Source: an uncultured Calothrix sp. (GTDB lineage: Bacteria > Cyanobacteriota > Cyanobacteriia > Cyanobacteriales > Nostocaceae). Taken from it: a stretch of 64,000 nucleotides of DNA. Below, piece after piece: positions 38,145-46,634 of this stretch. Numbering within the stretch: the first letter of the stretch is position 1; every line of letters starts with the position of its first letter. Under the pieces are notes generated by a model. The model saw nothing but the letters and a program-made list of their open reading frames with translations. It was not told the DNA's origin and made no database searches. The DNA lies in contig CALJJQ010000022.1 in the NCBI GenBank assembly GCA_937973965.1, positions 24,996 to 88,995 of the forward strand, written 5' to 3'. The position numbers and the translations under genes are program-made.

Positions 38145-39446
38145 CTAACTACGATTATTCCATTCTGATTCTGCATCTGCGATCGCTTGTTCAATGGTTT
38201 TTTTGTCTAACATGGCCGCTTGCAAATTTTCGTAGATAGCTTTTTGCAACAGTTTAATGTCCTTGAGGGTGGGTTTGAGAACTTCTGCTTGCTTGAGTTG
38301 TTCTGCACTGTTGATTCTAGCTTGATCAAGGGTGGTGGGGTTCGGTGGTAATTGTTTGAAATAGGGGTCTTCTAGGGATGCAATGGTGGAAGGTAACACA
38401 TTCGCAGCCTTGGCAAATTCTAATTGGTTTTGAGCATTGGTAATAAATAAGGCAAATTTTAACGCCGCATCCGGGTTTTTACTGTCACGGGGCACAACTA
38501 TATTCATCACTGCGACATTCTTCTTCCCCGTATCTCCACTAATTTGGGGTGCGGTTTGGGATGCCTTAGCTACATTCGGAGCGTTTTTCTCGATTTGACG
38601 GAGAAATTCGGGTCCCGATGTTAAAAACGCCGTTTGTCCAGCCTGATATAACTGAATTCCTTGTCGATGGCCTTTTGTTAAAGCTTCCCTAGGGAATAAT
38701 CCTTGTTTGTATAAATTTACCCAATATGTAAAAGCAGCCTTACCAGCAGGGGAATTAAAGGCAGCCTTACCCTGGTTATCAACTAGATCCACACCCATCT
38801 GCACGAAGGATTCTAACACTTCTCCGGAATCCTGCGGTACAAAAGTGGCGAAAAAAGCATATTTTCCGGTTTTTTCGCGAATTTCTTTGGCAACCAGTGC
38901 AAGTTCTGCGTAAGTTTTGGGTACTTTATCTATACCAGCCTGTTTCAGTAAATCGGTGTTATAAATGGTTAGCCGAGTAGTGAGATACCAGGGAATACCG
39001 TAACTCCGACCATTGAGGGTGCTGGCTTTCCAAATGTTAGGTAAATAGGAGGAACGGACTTCATCGCTAATCTTTGTATCTAGGTCTAGCCAAGCATTGC
39101 GACCAGCTAATTGGGAAGCAAAATCGGGATTCAGGTTAACCACATCCGGTGGCGTTTTGGCGGAAACAGCTGTTAAAATTTTGTTTTCCATGCCATCCCA
39201 GGGAACATCAACCCAGTTTACCTTTATACCTTGATTTTCCTTTTCAAAGGCAGCGATCGCAGTTTGAAAATAGTCCGTAAATTGGGGTTTGAGGGCCATT
39301 GTCCAAAACTCGATTTGACCGGAGTTAGAACTGTTGGAAGCCTGATTGGTATTGGTTTGAGCATTACTACAACTAACAATCCAAGTTGTGAAAATGCCTA
39401 ACAATGCCCAAATTGTCATGCGTCGAAATTGTCGGATTTGCATCAT
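38145..39446 (-). CDS. ABC transporter sugar-binding lipoprotein
   Basis: A 433 aa periplasmic solute-binding protein of the family 1 (maltose/sugar) type. The signal ends with lipobox IVSC (C26), and a Gln/Asn/Ser-rich linker follows. IEFWTMALKPQFTDYFQTAI, VNWVDVPWDGMENKILTAVSAKTPPDVV and YGIPWYLTTRLTIYNTDLLKQAGI are classical for sugar binders. No permease or ATPase gene lies nearby, so the partner is encoded elsewhere. It is divergent to pilM, with 179 bases between them. The substrate is unknown. Confidence 0.92.
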   Translation of the reverse strand: MMQIRQFRRMTIWALLGIFTTWIVSCSNAQTNTNQASNSSNSGQIEFWTMALKPQFTDYFQTAIAAFEKENQGIKVNWVDVPWDGMENKILTAVSAKTPPDVVNLNPDFASQLAGRNAWLDLDTKISDEVRSSYLPNIWKASTLNGRSYGIPWYLTTRLTIYNTDLLKQAGIDKVPKTYAELALVAKEIREKTGKYAFFATFVPQDSGEVLESFVQMGVDLVDNQGKAAFNSPAGKAAFTYWVNLYKQGLFPREALTKGHRQGIQLYQAGQTAFLTSGPEFLRQIEKNAPNVAKASQTAPQISGDTGKKNVAVMNIVVPRDSKNPDAALKFALFITNAQNQLEFAKAANVLPSTIASLEDPYFKQLPPNPTTLDQARINSAEQLKQAEVLKPTLKDIKLLQKAIYENLQAAMLDKKTIEQAIADAESEWNNRS

Positions 39447-39625
39447 GGCGTTTGTAATTTATTTAACAAAAACGGGGTGAAGTACTGATGTGGAAGTCTC
39501 GTGATTATAAGCTCAACGAGTTACTTCGTGGCAAGTGAAGTTTTTTATGATCGATTTAGATGAACTAAAGATTAATTGAGCAAATTTACAAAGTATTACA
39601 GAGTAGCAGTCCTACGGGCAAAACA

Positions 39626-40732
39626 GTGATTAAAAGCTTAAATAAATTATTTGCAAAATCAAGTCAAACGGTTGGCATCGAACTTTCACCAGAAAGAGTT
39701 AATTTGGCTTGTCTGCGCAAACAGCGCCAAGGTCTAAAATTAGAAGCAATTTCCTCTGCCCCAGTTCCCGAAGGCGTATTTGAGAACGGACAAATTGCCG
39801 ACCCACCAGCAATGGCAGAAATTATCCAGCAATTGCTAACAGAAAACAAGATCAAAGCCTCCCATGTCATTAGTGGTGTTCCGGGACGGGAATCGATTGT
39901 GCGTTTGATTCCGGTTCCGGCTGAACTTGATGACCAGGAATTGCGGGAAATGGTACTCAACCATGAAGCTGGTTTGTATTTACCCTATCCCCGCGAAGAG
40001 GCTGATGTAGATTACCAGAAGTTGGGATACTTTGTCGATGAGGATGGGATTGAAAAGGTACAAGTTCTGTTGGTGGGAACCCGCAAGGACATTGTTGACA
40101 CCTATATTCGTACCTTTGAACAGGTTGGTTTACAGGTCAAAGCACTGGAAATCAACAGTTTTGCCCTGATTCGGACAATCCGTGAACAACTGCGTCAATT
40201 CGGACCCCAGGAAGCTGTCGTACTAGTGGATATTGAATTTGATAGCACAGAAATTGCCATTATTGTCAACGGTGTACCCCAGTTTTCCCGGACAGTGCCA
40301 ATTGGTACATACCAAATGCAAACAGCTCTATCACGGGCCATGAGTTTACCTCCGTCGCGGGATATCGATTTACTTCTGGGGATGACTATTCCAGCGACAT
40401 CGATGGATGGGGGGAAAACCGGACAGACTGCTGTCAACCCTGGGATGGCAGCAATGATGCGAGTTTTAGGTGAACTGACCGATGAATTGCGGCGTTCCAT
40501 CGATTTTTACTTGAATCAAAGTGAAAATTTGGAAGTAGCCCAAATTTTCCTCGCTGGTTCTGGTGGGGGAATAGCCCAACTAGATGAGTTTTTTACCCAA
40601 CGTTTGAGTTTACCTACCACCCAAATTGACCCAGTGAGTGCCTTGTCCTTGCAAATAGACGAGGAAAAATTTTCCCCAGTCCAAAGACCGGGTTTAGGAA
40701 TTGTTCTAGGTTTAGGAATGCGGGAGGTTTAA
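39626..40732 (+). CDS. pilM: Type IV pilus assembly protein PilM
   Basis: A 368 aa actin-like cytoplasmic ATPase-fold protein that docks to the N-terminal tail of PilN. It has SQTVGIELSPERVNLACLRKQ (phosphate-1-like), SHVISGVPGRESIVRLIPVPAELDDQELREMVLNHEAGLYLPYP, VLVDIEFDSTEIAIIVNGVPQFSRTVPIG (phosphate-2) and IFLAGSGGGIAQLDEF (adenosine loop). The start is GTG. The pilN start follows the stop by only 4 bases. First gene of the pilMNO(Q) cluster. Confidence 0.95.
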   Translation: MIKSLNKLFAKSSQTVGIELSPERVNLACLRKQRQGLKLEAISSAPVPEGVFENGQIADPPAMAEIIQQLLTENKIKASHVISGVPGRESIVRLIPVPAELDDQELREMVLNHEAGLYLPYPREEADVDYQKLGYFVDEDGIEKVQVLLVGTRKDIVDTYIRTFEQVGLQVKALEINSFALIRTIREQLRQFGPQEAVVLVDIEFDSTEIAIIVNGVPQFSRTVPIGTYQMQTALSRAMSLPPSRDIDLLLGMTIPATSMDGGKTGQTAVNPGMAAMMRVLGELTDELRRSIDFYLNQSENLEVAQIFLAGSGGGIAQLDEFFTQRLSLPTTQIDPVSALSLQIDEEKFSPVQRPGLGIVLGLGMREV

Positions 40733-40736
40733 ACCC

Positions 40737-41516
40737 ATGTATGGATTAGATATTAATTTTCTCAAAGACCGAGCTGCCTATAATCCGAGTGGAGGTGGCA
40801 GAGGTAATCGTGCTTCGCGACCACCCGCAGAACCTGGTAGTATGACACCTCTATTTATTGGTGTGGGAGTGGGATTATTTTCCCTCGCACTGGTGGGAAC
40901 TGGTTGGTGGATACTCCAAGCCCAAAATAGCCAGCTAGATGAATCTATCGCCCTGTTAGAGCAGGAAAATCAAAAACTAGAAGCCGAAATTGGCAATATC
41001 AATAAAATTCGTCAGGAAATTAGCCGAGTCAAAGGTGAAACCCAAGCCCTAGTGACAGTTTTTGACCAAATTCGTCCCTGGTCAGCCATGTTGCAGGATG
41101 TACGCGATCGCATTCCCACCTCGGTGCAACTGAGTAATATCGAACAAACTCCCCCCGCAGCAGCAGAAGAAGGTAAACCCAGTCCCAATCCCGCAGGAGG
41201 GGTGAAAATTAGCGGTTATGCCCGGACATTCAACGATGTCAATGATTTTCTTTTGACCCTACAACAATCCCGATTCCTCAAAGCCGGTGACACCCGTATC
41301 ACCTCAGCAGAATTGGGAGATGCACCCATGCCTCCCAATCTCGACATCAGTAATAATGCTCAAATCAGACTACCAAAAGTAGTTAAATATACAATTGAAT
41401 CGAGTTTAAGTGAAGTTCCCGCCTCCGAATTAATGCGGGAATTAGAACAAAAAGGAACCGTCGGTTTAGTGTCTCGGATTCGGAATTTACAGCAAACAGG
41501 AGCGTTAAAAAGATGA
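40737..41516 (+). CDS. pilN: Type IV pilus inner-membrane protein PilN
   Basis: A 259 aa bitopic protein. The N-terminal MYGLDINFLKDR is the PilM-binding segment (family consensus INLL-like). One transmembrane helix spans about 38-58, followed by a coiled coil QNSQLDESIALLEQENQKLEAEI and a PilN fold with PTSVQLSNIEQ and GYARTFNDVNDFLLTLQQSRFL. It is longer than proteobacterial PilN because of a Gly/Pro-rich N-terminal linker and a C-terminal tail. It overlaps pilO by 4 bases (ATGA). Confidence 0.93.
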   Translation: MYGLDINFLKDRAAYNPSGGGRGNRASRPPAEPGSMTPLFIGVGVGLFSLALVGTGWWILQAQNSQLDESIALLEQENQKLEAEIGNINKIRQEISRVKGETQALVTVFDQIRPWSAMLQDVRDRIPTSVQLSNIEQTPPAAAEEGKPSPNPAGGVKISGYARTFNDVNDFLLTLQQSRFLKAGDTRITSAELGDAPMPPNLDISNNAQIRLPKVVKYTIESSLSEVPASELMRELEQKGTVGLVSRIRNLQQTGALKR

Positions 41517-42295
41517 CTTTCACAGATGAGATGAATTTTATCGAGGAAGGCGCACTAGATGACAATCCTGGTTATCCTGTGGTGTTTGGTATTACCTTTA
41601 CCCCCAAAGTGATTGGTATTTTGGTAGGATTTTTAGGGGTAGCAGGAGCAGCCTACGTGGCTCTCAATTTAGCTATGCCAGCTTGGGAAGAATTTCAAAG
41701 CAAACAAGCCAAACAAACCGATTTACAAGGGCAAATCCAACAGAAAAAAGCTAGTATTGCCCAAATCGATGATGTCAAAGCCGAATTAGCCCAAGCAAAG
41801 CGTCAAAACCTCCAGGTTTTAGGATTATTTGCCAACGAGAAAACCCTCGATACACTCCTACTAGACCTCAACCGCGTCGTTGAAGCTGGAAACAACCTAC
41901 TACCAGCTAACGCCGTTCGTTCCAAATTGCGTAAATTTGAACCCACAGGACAAAAAGCTGAGGTAATTACCGATAGTTCCCTCGGTACTGCCATCAACGG
42001 TAAATTAAAGCGTAGTTCCATCAACATTCAAGTCACAGGAACCTACGAACAAACCCAGTCAATTTTACGCAATATCGAGCGTCTCCAACCCCTACTATTG
42101 GTGAAAGAGTACAAATCGGAATTGAACCAAGAAGTCGAAATGATTGGCGACAAACCAATCCGTCGCATTGGACCAGTTGCCATAAATAGCAGCTTTCAAC
42201 TCCAAGCCCTCATGCCTCTCAACCCAGAAGAAGTTGCAGCCGCGAATAAAGCTAATGCGGTAAATGCAGAGGGTGAAGCTCAACCTCAACAGTAG
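41513..42295 (+). CDS. pilO: Type IV pilus alignment protein PilO
   Basis: A 260 aa partner of PilN in the inner-membrane alignment complex. A short cytoplasmic tail, a transmembrane helix at about 28-50, a coiled coil (KQTDLQGQIQQKKASIAQIDDVKAEL) and the ferredoxin-like PilO domain including NLQVLGLFANEKTLDTLLLDLNRVVEAG and SINIQVTGTYEQTQSILRNIERL. Its ATG is within the pilN stop (overlap 4 bases). No pilP gene follows, as is usual in cyanobacteria. Confidence 0.93.
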   Translation: MTFTDEMNFIEEGALDDNPGYPVVFGITFTPKVIGILVGFLGVAGAAYVALNLAMPAWEEFQSKQAKQTDLQGQIQQKKASIAQIDDVKAELAQAKRQNLQVLGLFANEKTLDTLLLDLNRVVEAGNNLLPANAVRSKLRKFEPTGQKAEVITDSSLGTAINGKLKRSSINIQVTGTYEQTQSILRNIERLQPLLLVKEYKSELNQEVEMIGDKPIRRIGPVAINSSFQLQALMPLNPEEVAAANKANAVNAEGEAQPQQ

Positions 42296-42368
42296 GGGAA
42301 CTAGACGAAGGGAAGTAGTCTAAGGCATTAATTTTAAAACTTGTAGTCGCTTTAGCCCCTTATTCAAC

Positions 42369-42506
42369 ATCAGTTCGATGAACCTGACCCCAACCCCTCT
42401 CCGACTTCCCAGAAGGGCAGAAAAATCTGTAGTTTTAACCAAAAATCAATGCTTCCAAAGCTTCTCTCCCTTTTTCAGAGAGGTTATTTGAATTCGTCGA
42501 ACTCAC
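42369..42506. repeat. MITE-like element R3, copy A
   Basis: About 138 bp between pilO and pilQ. Left end AGTTCGATGAA and right end TTCGTCGAACTCAC are inverted repeats. The interior matches the inverted copy at 26165-26321, and part of it matches 45375-45482. No coding capacity, so any movement would need a transposase in trans. Confidence 0.8.
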
Positions 42507-42763
42507 CTTTATTCAAGCTTAATGAGAGCGATAAATACCTCTACTCCCTACTCCCCACTCCCTAATTTTCCAAATTGCGGAAATTACGTAGTTACTTTCG
42601 CGGTAGTGATGGGAATAATACAGTAAACAACCATCGTTAACAGTAAAGCGTTAACAAAGAGGTAGTAAAAACTACTAAAAGCTCCCAGCACTGATAGCAG
42701 ATTACCTATGCTGCTAGATACTTATGCACAATCACTAAATCGATTTCAGGTGAGGAATGAACT

Positions 42764-45136
42764 GTGAAACAGATTCACGGTAATGGTTTTATAACAGGTG
42801 CCGTTGCGATGGTTGTGTTGGCAGCACAACCAGTAGCGGCACAGATATCTCAAATTACAGGCGTGCAGGTTAGCCAAGCTGACGGTAGAGTGAATTTAGT
42901 CTTAAACACCGCAGCAGGCGATCGCGCGCAAGTGTTTACGACTCGGCGAGGTAACGCCCTAGTCGCGGACATCATCAATACGCAATTACGTTTACCACAA
43001 GGGAATAACTTTCGTCAAGCAAATCCCGCCCCTGGGATTGCCGCAGTGGAAGTTAGCCAACTCGATGCCAACAGCGTCCGGGTGACAGTTACTGGGGAAA
43101 GTAACGCCCCCGAAGCATTACCCATCATGCGTGATCCATCCAGACTCACCTTAAGTGTGACACCCTCCTCCGCACCCAGTACAGCAAATAACACACCCAA
43201 TACCTCCGTAGCCCAAATACCCGTTCCCTCACCGGGAATGAACACCCAACCAGCCCCAGCAGCTGGGACAACCCAACCATCCTATCCCGCACCCCCTTTT
43301 CTGCCCCGCGCCGTCGCGCCACCAGTTGGCGACATTGCGATTTCCAACATCGATGCATCACCTAGCACGATCGACCTGGGGACTCAAGAACGAGTACCTC
43401 GGTTGGTGTTGCGGGATGCACCGGTTCGGGAAGTCCTCTCGTTGTTGGCGCGAGCTGCAAATATGAATTTGGCTTATTCTGCGGGTGTAACAGGTGATGG
43501 ACAACAGCCAGCAACGGATGCGGAAGGACCCCGCATATCCTTGGATATCCAAAATGAACCGGTTCAAGATGTATTTAACTATGTGATTCGCTTGAGTGGA
43601 TTGGAAGCAAATCGTAGTGGACGGACAATATTTGTTGCACCTCGTCTTCCCAATACCACCCGTGACATGGTGATGCGCAGTATGCGTTTGAACCAAGTTC
43701 AAGTGAATGTCGCCTTGAACTTCTTAGTGGGGATGGGTGCAGATAGTGCTGTCAGTCGTGAGCGTCAGGTGACAAGTGTTAATGCTGTTCCCGTTGCAGG
43801 AGCAGCGAGTACAGCCGTGACCCAAACTCAAACCACTACTGAAACCAAGATTGAGCGGTTGACATTGGAAGATTCTAAGTATACAAATCCTGTTTTACGT
43901 GGTTTACAAGCATTAGGAGATGAGCAGACTAACTCAATCACTTTAGTCGGTCCACCTCGTCTAGTGGAAATGGCAATGGCACAATTGAGTCAATTAGATG
44001 TGCGCCGTCGTCAAGTTGCGGTAAATGTCAAAATAGTGGATGTGAATTTAAGCGGGATTAAAGACTATAATTCTAGCTTCTCCTTTGGAATTGCCAATAA
44101 TTTCTTTTCCAACGATGGAGGTAATGCGTCACTCAACTTCGGAGGTTCTAGACCTGCGAATGCAACTGAATCGAGAAATAGCGTTACTAGTACACCTGTA
44201 ATTCCTAATCCAATTCAAGGAGCACCTTTCTTCGATCCGAATAGCACTATTGGAATTCCCGCAACAATTCCCGGAACTGTTGTAATTGATCGAAACGGAA
44301 ATACACGCAGAACGCAAAATAGTGGAACAGGACTATTCTTTAGGCCAACTCCACCAACAAATAACAATCCCTTGCAACCAGGATTTTCTGATATTACACC
44401 GGCAACAGATAACATTGTGACTTTCGATGAAAATGGAAATCCACAAGTAGATCAGGGGACTTTGGGAAGTGCAACAGCATCTCTACCGTCGCTTTATCAA
44501 TTTCCCAAGCGTCTGCTAGCCTCAATTCAAGCCCAAGTTCTAAACCGCAATGCCAAGATTTTGACTGATCCAACTTTAATTGTTCAGGAAGGACAGCAAG
44601 CAAAGGTCAGTCTTGTCCAAGAAGTTGTTGGAAATATTACCGAAACAATAGTTGATACTCCAGGAGGTTCGAGAACAGAAAGAAAGGTTGAAAAGGAAAA
44701 TGTAGGCTTAATATTAAAAGTCAAAATAGACCGTATTGACGATAATGGTTTTGTTTCCTTGTCTGTAGCACCGACAGTTAGTGCGCCTGTCGGCTCAGAA
44801 AATACTGGTAATGGTCGAATTATACTGGTATCTAAACGTGATTTAGAATCAGGTTTAGTTCGTTTACGTGATGGTCAAACTTTAATTTTAAGTGGTATCA
44901 TTCAAGACCAAGACAGGACAAGCGTATCGAAAATCCCGATTTTGGGTGATATTCCTTTACTTGGTTCGCTGTTTAGAAGAACCAACCGTGAAAACCAACG
45001 CAACGAAGTAATCGTCTTACTCACACCGCAGATTATTGACGATTCTGAACGTAGCTCCTATGGCTACAACTACAACCCCAGTCCAGAGGTGCGACAAATG
45101 CTCGAACGTCGTGGCTTACGCGTACCGAGAAAATGA
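42764..45136 (+). CDS. pilQ: Type IV pilus secretin PilQ
   Basis: A 790 aa outer-membrane channel for pilus extrusion. It starts GTG with AGGTGAGG upstream. The signal peptide has cleavage near AQPVAAQ. An AMIN-type domain lies at about 30-135, a Pro/Thr/Ala-rich linker at about 135-200, an STN/secretin N-domain at about 205-300 (APVREVLSLLARAANMNLAYS), and a second N-domain around 300-420. The secretin domain holds VAVNVKIVDVNLSG, ILTDPTLIVQEGQQAKV, RDGQTLILSGIIQDQ and SKIPILGDIPLLGSLFR. A low-complexity insert of about 100 residues (about 450-570) lies inside the secretin domain. It follows pilO after 468 bases. Confidence 0.95.
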   Translation: MKQIHGNGFITGAVAMVVLAAQPVAAQISQITGVQVSQADGRVNLVLNTAAGDRAQVFTTRRGNALVADIINTQLRLPQGNNFRQANPAPGIAAVEVSQLDANSVRVTVTGESNAPEALPIMRDPSRLTLSVTPSSAPSTANNTPNTSVAQIPVPSPGMNTQPAPAAGTTQPSYPAPPFLPRAVAPPVGDIAISNIDASPSTIDLGTQERVPRLVLRDAPVREVLSLLARAANMNLAYSAGVTGDGQQPATDAEGPRISLDIQNEPVQDVFNYVIRLSGLEANRSGRTIFVAPRLPNTTRDMVMRSMRLNQVQVNVALNFLVGMGADSAVSRERQVTSVNAVPVAGAASTAVTQTQTTTETKIERLTLEDSKYTNPVLRGLQALGDEQTNSITLVGPPRLVEMAMAQLSQLDVRRRQVAVNVKIVDVNLSGIKDYNSSFSFGIANNFFSNDGGNASLNFGGSRPANATESRNSVTSTPVIPNPIQGAPFFDPNSTIGIPATIPGTVVIDRNGNTRRTQNSGTGLFFRPTPPTNNNPLQPGFSDITPATDNIVTFDENGNPQVDQGTLGSATASLPSLYQFPKRLLASIQAQVLNRNAKILTDPTLIVQEGQQAKVSLVQEVVGNITETIVDTPGGSRTERKVEKENVGLILKVKIDRIDDNGFVSLSVAPTVSAPVGSENTGNGRIILVSKRDLESGLVRLRDGQTLILSGIIQDQDRTSVSKIPILGDIPLLGSLFRRTNRENQRNEVIVLLTPQIIDDSERSSYGYNYNPSPEVRQMLERRGLRVPRK

Positions 45137-45274
45137 ACTGATTTTGGATTTTAGATTTTGGACTGATTTTCTTTGGGAATTTCAATTTCTTGGTGGGTGG
45201 CTAAGTATTTTTGTCGGACATTACCATGATTGTGGTAATGTTTTTGATTTTTTTGGGGTGGTGTAACAAGTCGG

Positions 45275-45327
45275 AACCTCACCCCCTAACCCCCTACCCC
45301 GCTTGCGGGGAGGGTTAGGGTGGGGTT
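45275..45327. terminator. Large GC-rich hairpin downstream of pilQ
   Basis: AACCTCACCCCCTAACCCCC and its near-complement GGGAGGGTTAGGGTGGGGTT flank a CCCCGCTTGCGGGG centre. The stem could exceed 20 pairs. It lies 140 bases after pilQ and may end the pil transcripts. Similar hairpins are common repeats in filamentous cyanobacteria, so it may equally be a dispersed element. Confidence 0.55.
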
Positions 45328-45374
45328 CTTGATTTTAATGTGGTTCGAGTAATTGTGTGTACACCGTAGAGAAT

Positions 45375-45482
45375 AGAGAGGGGCAGAAAAATCTCTAGTT
45401 TGAAAAAAAATCAATGCTTTCAAAGCCTCTGTTCCTTTGGGGAGAGGTTTGGAGATGGGTTCTTTGAATTTGTCTAACTCAC
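45375..45482. repeat. MITE-like element R3, copy B (partial)
   Basis: Shares GGGCAGAAAAATC, TCAATGCTT(C/T)CAAAG and the right end TTTGTCTAACTCAC with copy A at 42369-42506. The left end is degraded. It lies directly before the first small gene of the duplicated pair. Confidence 0.65.
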
Positions 45483-45491
45483 ATTAAATTA

Positions 45492-45668
45492 ATGGAACCG
45501 ACAGTCGAGCATTTAAAAAGTTTTTATAACCTATGCGTACAAGTCAGCAATCTTTTACAAACTATTGAATTAACTAGATACGATGGGCGATCGCAAAGAA
45601 TAGTAGTGTTGATTGGTGAAACAATCCAGGTAGAGATATTCAGCAATGGAGAGCAAATTATACAATGA
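45492..45668 (+). CDS. Small DUF6888-like protein
   Basis: 58 codons from ATG: MEPTVEHLKSFYNLC, VSNLLQTIELTRYDGRSQRI and VVLIGETIQVEIFSNGEQ. It resembles the short cyanobacterial DUF6888 family as I remember it; the function is unknown. Its stop codon overlaps the next gene's start (ATGA, 4 bases), a layout seen in toxin-antitoxin and other two-protein modules, but no toxin fold is visible. The gene and its partner are duplicated in tandem just downstream. Confidence 0.7.
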   Translation: MEPTVEHLKSFYNLCVQVSNLLQTIELTRYDGRSQRIVVLIGETIQVEIFSNGEQIIQ

Positions 45669-45838
45669 GCAGCTTAGATTACCAGCAACTTACCGAGGCT
45701 GAATTACGGGACTATGTCAAACACCATCCTCAAGATGAAGAGGCTTTTCAGCATTATCTCAAACTAGTCAGAGCAAAACCGAACAGAGTCGTAGTGACTA
45801 CAACAGAACAACTGGAAATGGAACTGAGAAAAAATTAA
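45665..45838 (+). CDS. Small DUF6887-like protein, copy 1
   Basis: 57 aa: MSSLDYQQLTEAELRDYVKHH, PQDEEAFQHYLKLVRAKPNR, then VVVTTTEQLEMELRKN. The pattern LTEAELRDYVKHHPQDEEAFQ resembles the DUF6887 family, which is repeatedly found next to DUF6888 genes. The sequence is largely helical, charged and without a membrane segment. It overlaps the upstream gene by 4 bases. A second copy at 46008-46190 is about 70 percent identical by eye. Confidence 0.7.
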   Translation: MSSLDYQQLTEAELRDYVKHHPQDEEAFQHYLKLVRAKPNRVVVTTTEQLEMELRKN

Positions 45839-45870
45839 ACCAATGACGATCAATCAGGGTTTTTGCACTG

Positions 45871-46011
45871 TGCTCATGTGTACAAGTCAGTAATCTTTTG
45901 CAAACTATTGAATTAACCAGATACGATGGGCGATCGCAAAGAATAGTAGTGTTGATTGGTGAAACAATTCAGGTAGAAATCTTAAGTAATGGGGAGCTAA
46001 TAATACAATGA
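45871..46011 (+). pseudogene. 5'-truncated second copy of the DUF6888-like gene
   Basis: From TGC at 45871 the frame reads CSCVQVSNLLQTIELTRYDG and onward to TGA at 46009-46011, nearly identical to the first copy. The first 14 residues (MEPTVEHLKSFYNL) are missing. No ATG or GTG lies in frame after the upstream TGA at 45844; only a TTG at 45898 remains. It is therefore probably inactive, or makes a shortened peptide. It keeps the ATGA overlap with the following gene. Confidence 0.75.
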
Positions 46012-46190
46012 GCAGCGCAAATTATCAGCAATTAACCGAGGTTGAGTTGCGAAATTACATCAAGCACCATCCGGAAGATGAGGAAACTTTCCAGTATTAT
46101 CTCACAGTAGTCAGGGCAAAACCAAACCGAGTTGTAGTTAGTACACCACAGCAACTAGAAATGGAATTGAAAAAAAGATTAAACCCTTAA
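46008..46190 (+). CDS. Small DUF6887-like protein, copy 2
   Basis: 60 aa: MSSANYQQLTEVELRNYIKHH, PEDEETFQYYLTVVRAKPNR, then VVVSTPQQLEMELKKRLNP. Paralogue of the 45665-45838 product, arising from a tandem duplication of about 340 bp. The amino-acid changes are conservative (D to N, K to T, A to T), suggesting the protein is still under selection even though its upstream partner lost its start. The function is unknown. Confidence 0.7.
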   Translation: MSSANYQQLTEVELRNYIKHHPEDEETFQYYLTVVRAKPNRVVVSTPQQLEMELKKRLNP

Positions 46191-46634
46191 CGTTGCCAAC
46201 TGGTGACGATTTCCATAACTTCTCCCTCTTCCCGCAGGCTATTACGTAGCTTATTCCCGCGTAACAGGTATTACATAGACGCAAAGCGGCTTGCCGTAGG
46301 CTATTACGTACGCGAAGCGTTGCCGTAGGCTATTGCGTGGCTTGCTTCCCGCGTAGGGGGTATTACAAATTACGAATTTTTTTCCGGAAATTGGGTTACG
46401 CAACTGAATTTATAGATAGGAAGGGATTTCAAAATATAACTCAATACAATATACAGAGCCAGTGGGAGTTTATATCCCAAAAAACCCGGTCATTTTGACT
46501 GGGTTTTTGGCTGTTTAGATACAATTAGTTTGCAACACATACTCAATATTAGACGTAGCATTGCTACGTCTCTACAAAATTCATCTTTCGCCTTCTTTTT
46601 TCTCTCAAATTGGTATCAATTTTATTTAATTTAT
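46191..46634. repeat. Spacer with nested dispersed repeats
   Basis: About 46228-46377 holds two or three nested copies of the GCAGGCTATTACGTAGCTT / GCGAAGCGTTGCCGTAGGC element, ending in GGGGGTATTACAAATTACG. Then come a terminator hairpin at 46481-46507 and a GAGACG-family palindrome with a different core (AGACGTAGCA/TGCTACGTCT) at 46551-46571. No gene. Confidence 0.7.
46481..46507. terminator. Bidirectional rho-independent terminator
   Basis: Stem AAAACCCGGTCA/TGACTGGGTTTT (one G-T pair) with a 3-base loop and A/T tracts on both sides. It separates the plus-strand small genes from the convergent minus-strand ABC transporter gene and can serve both. Confidence 0.8.
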
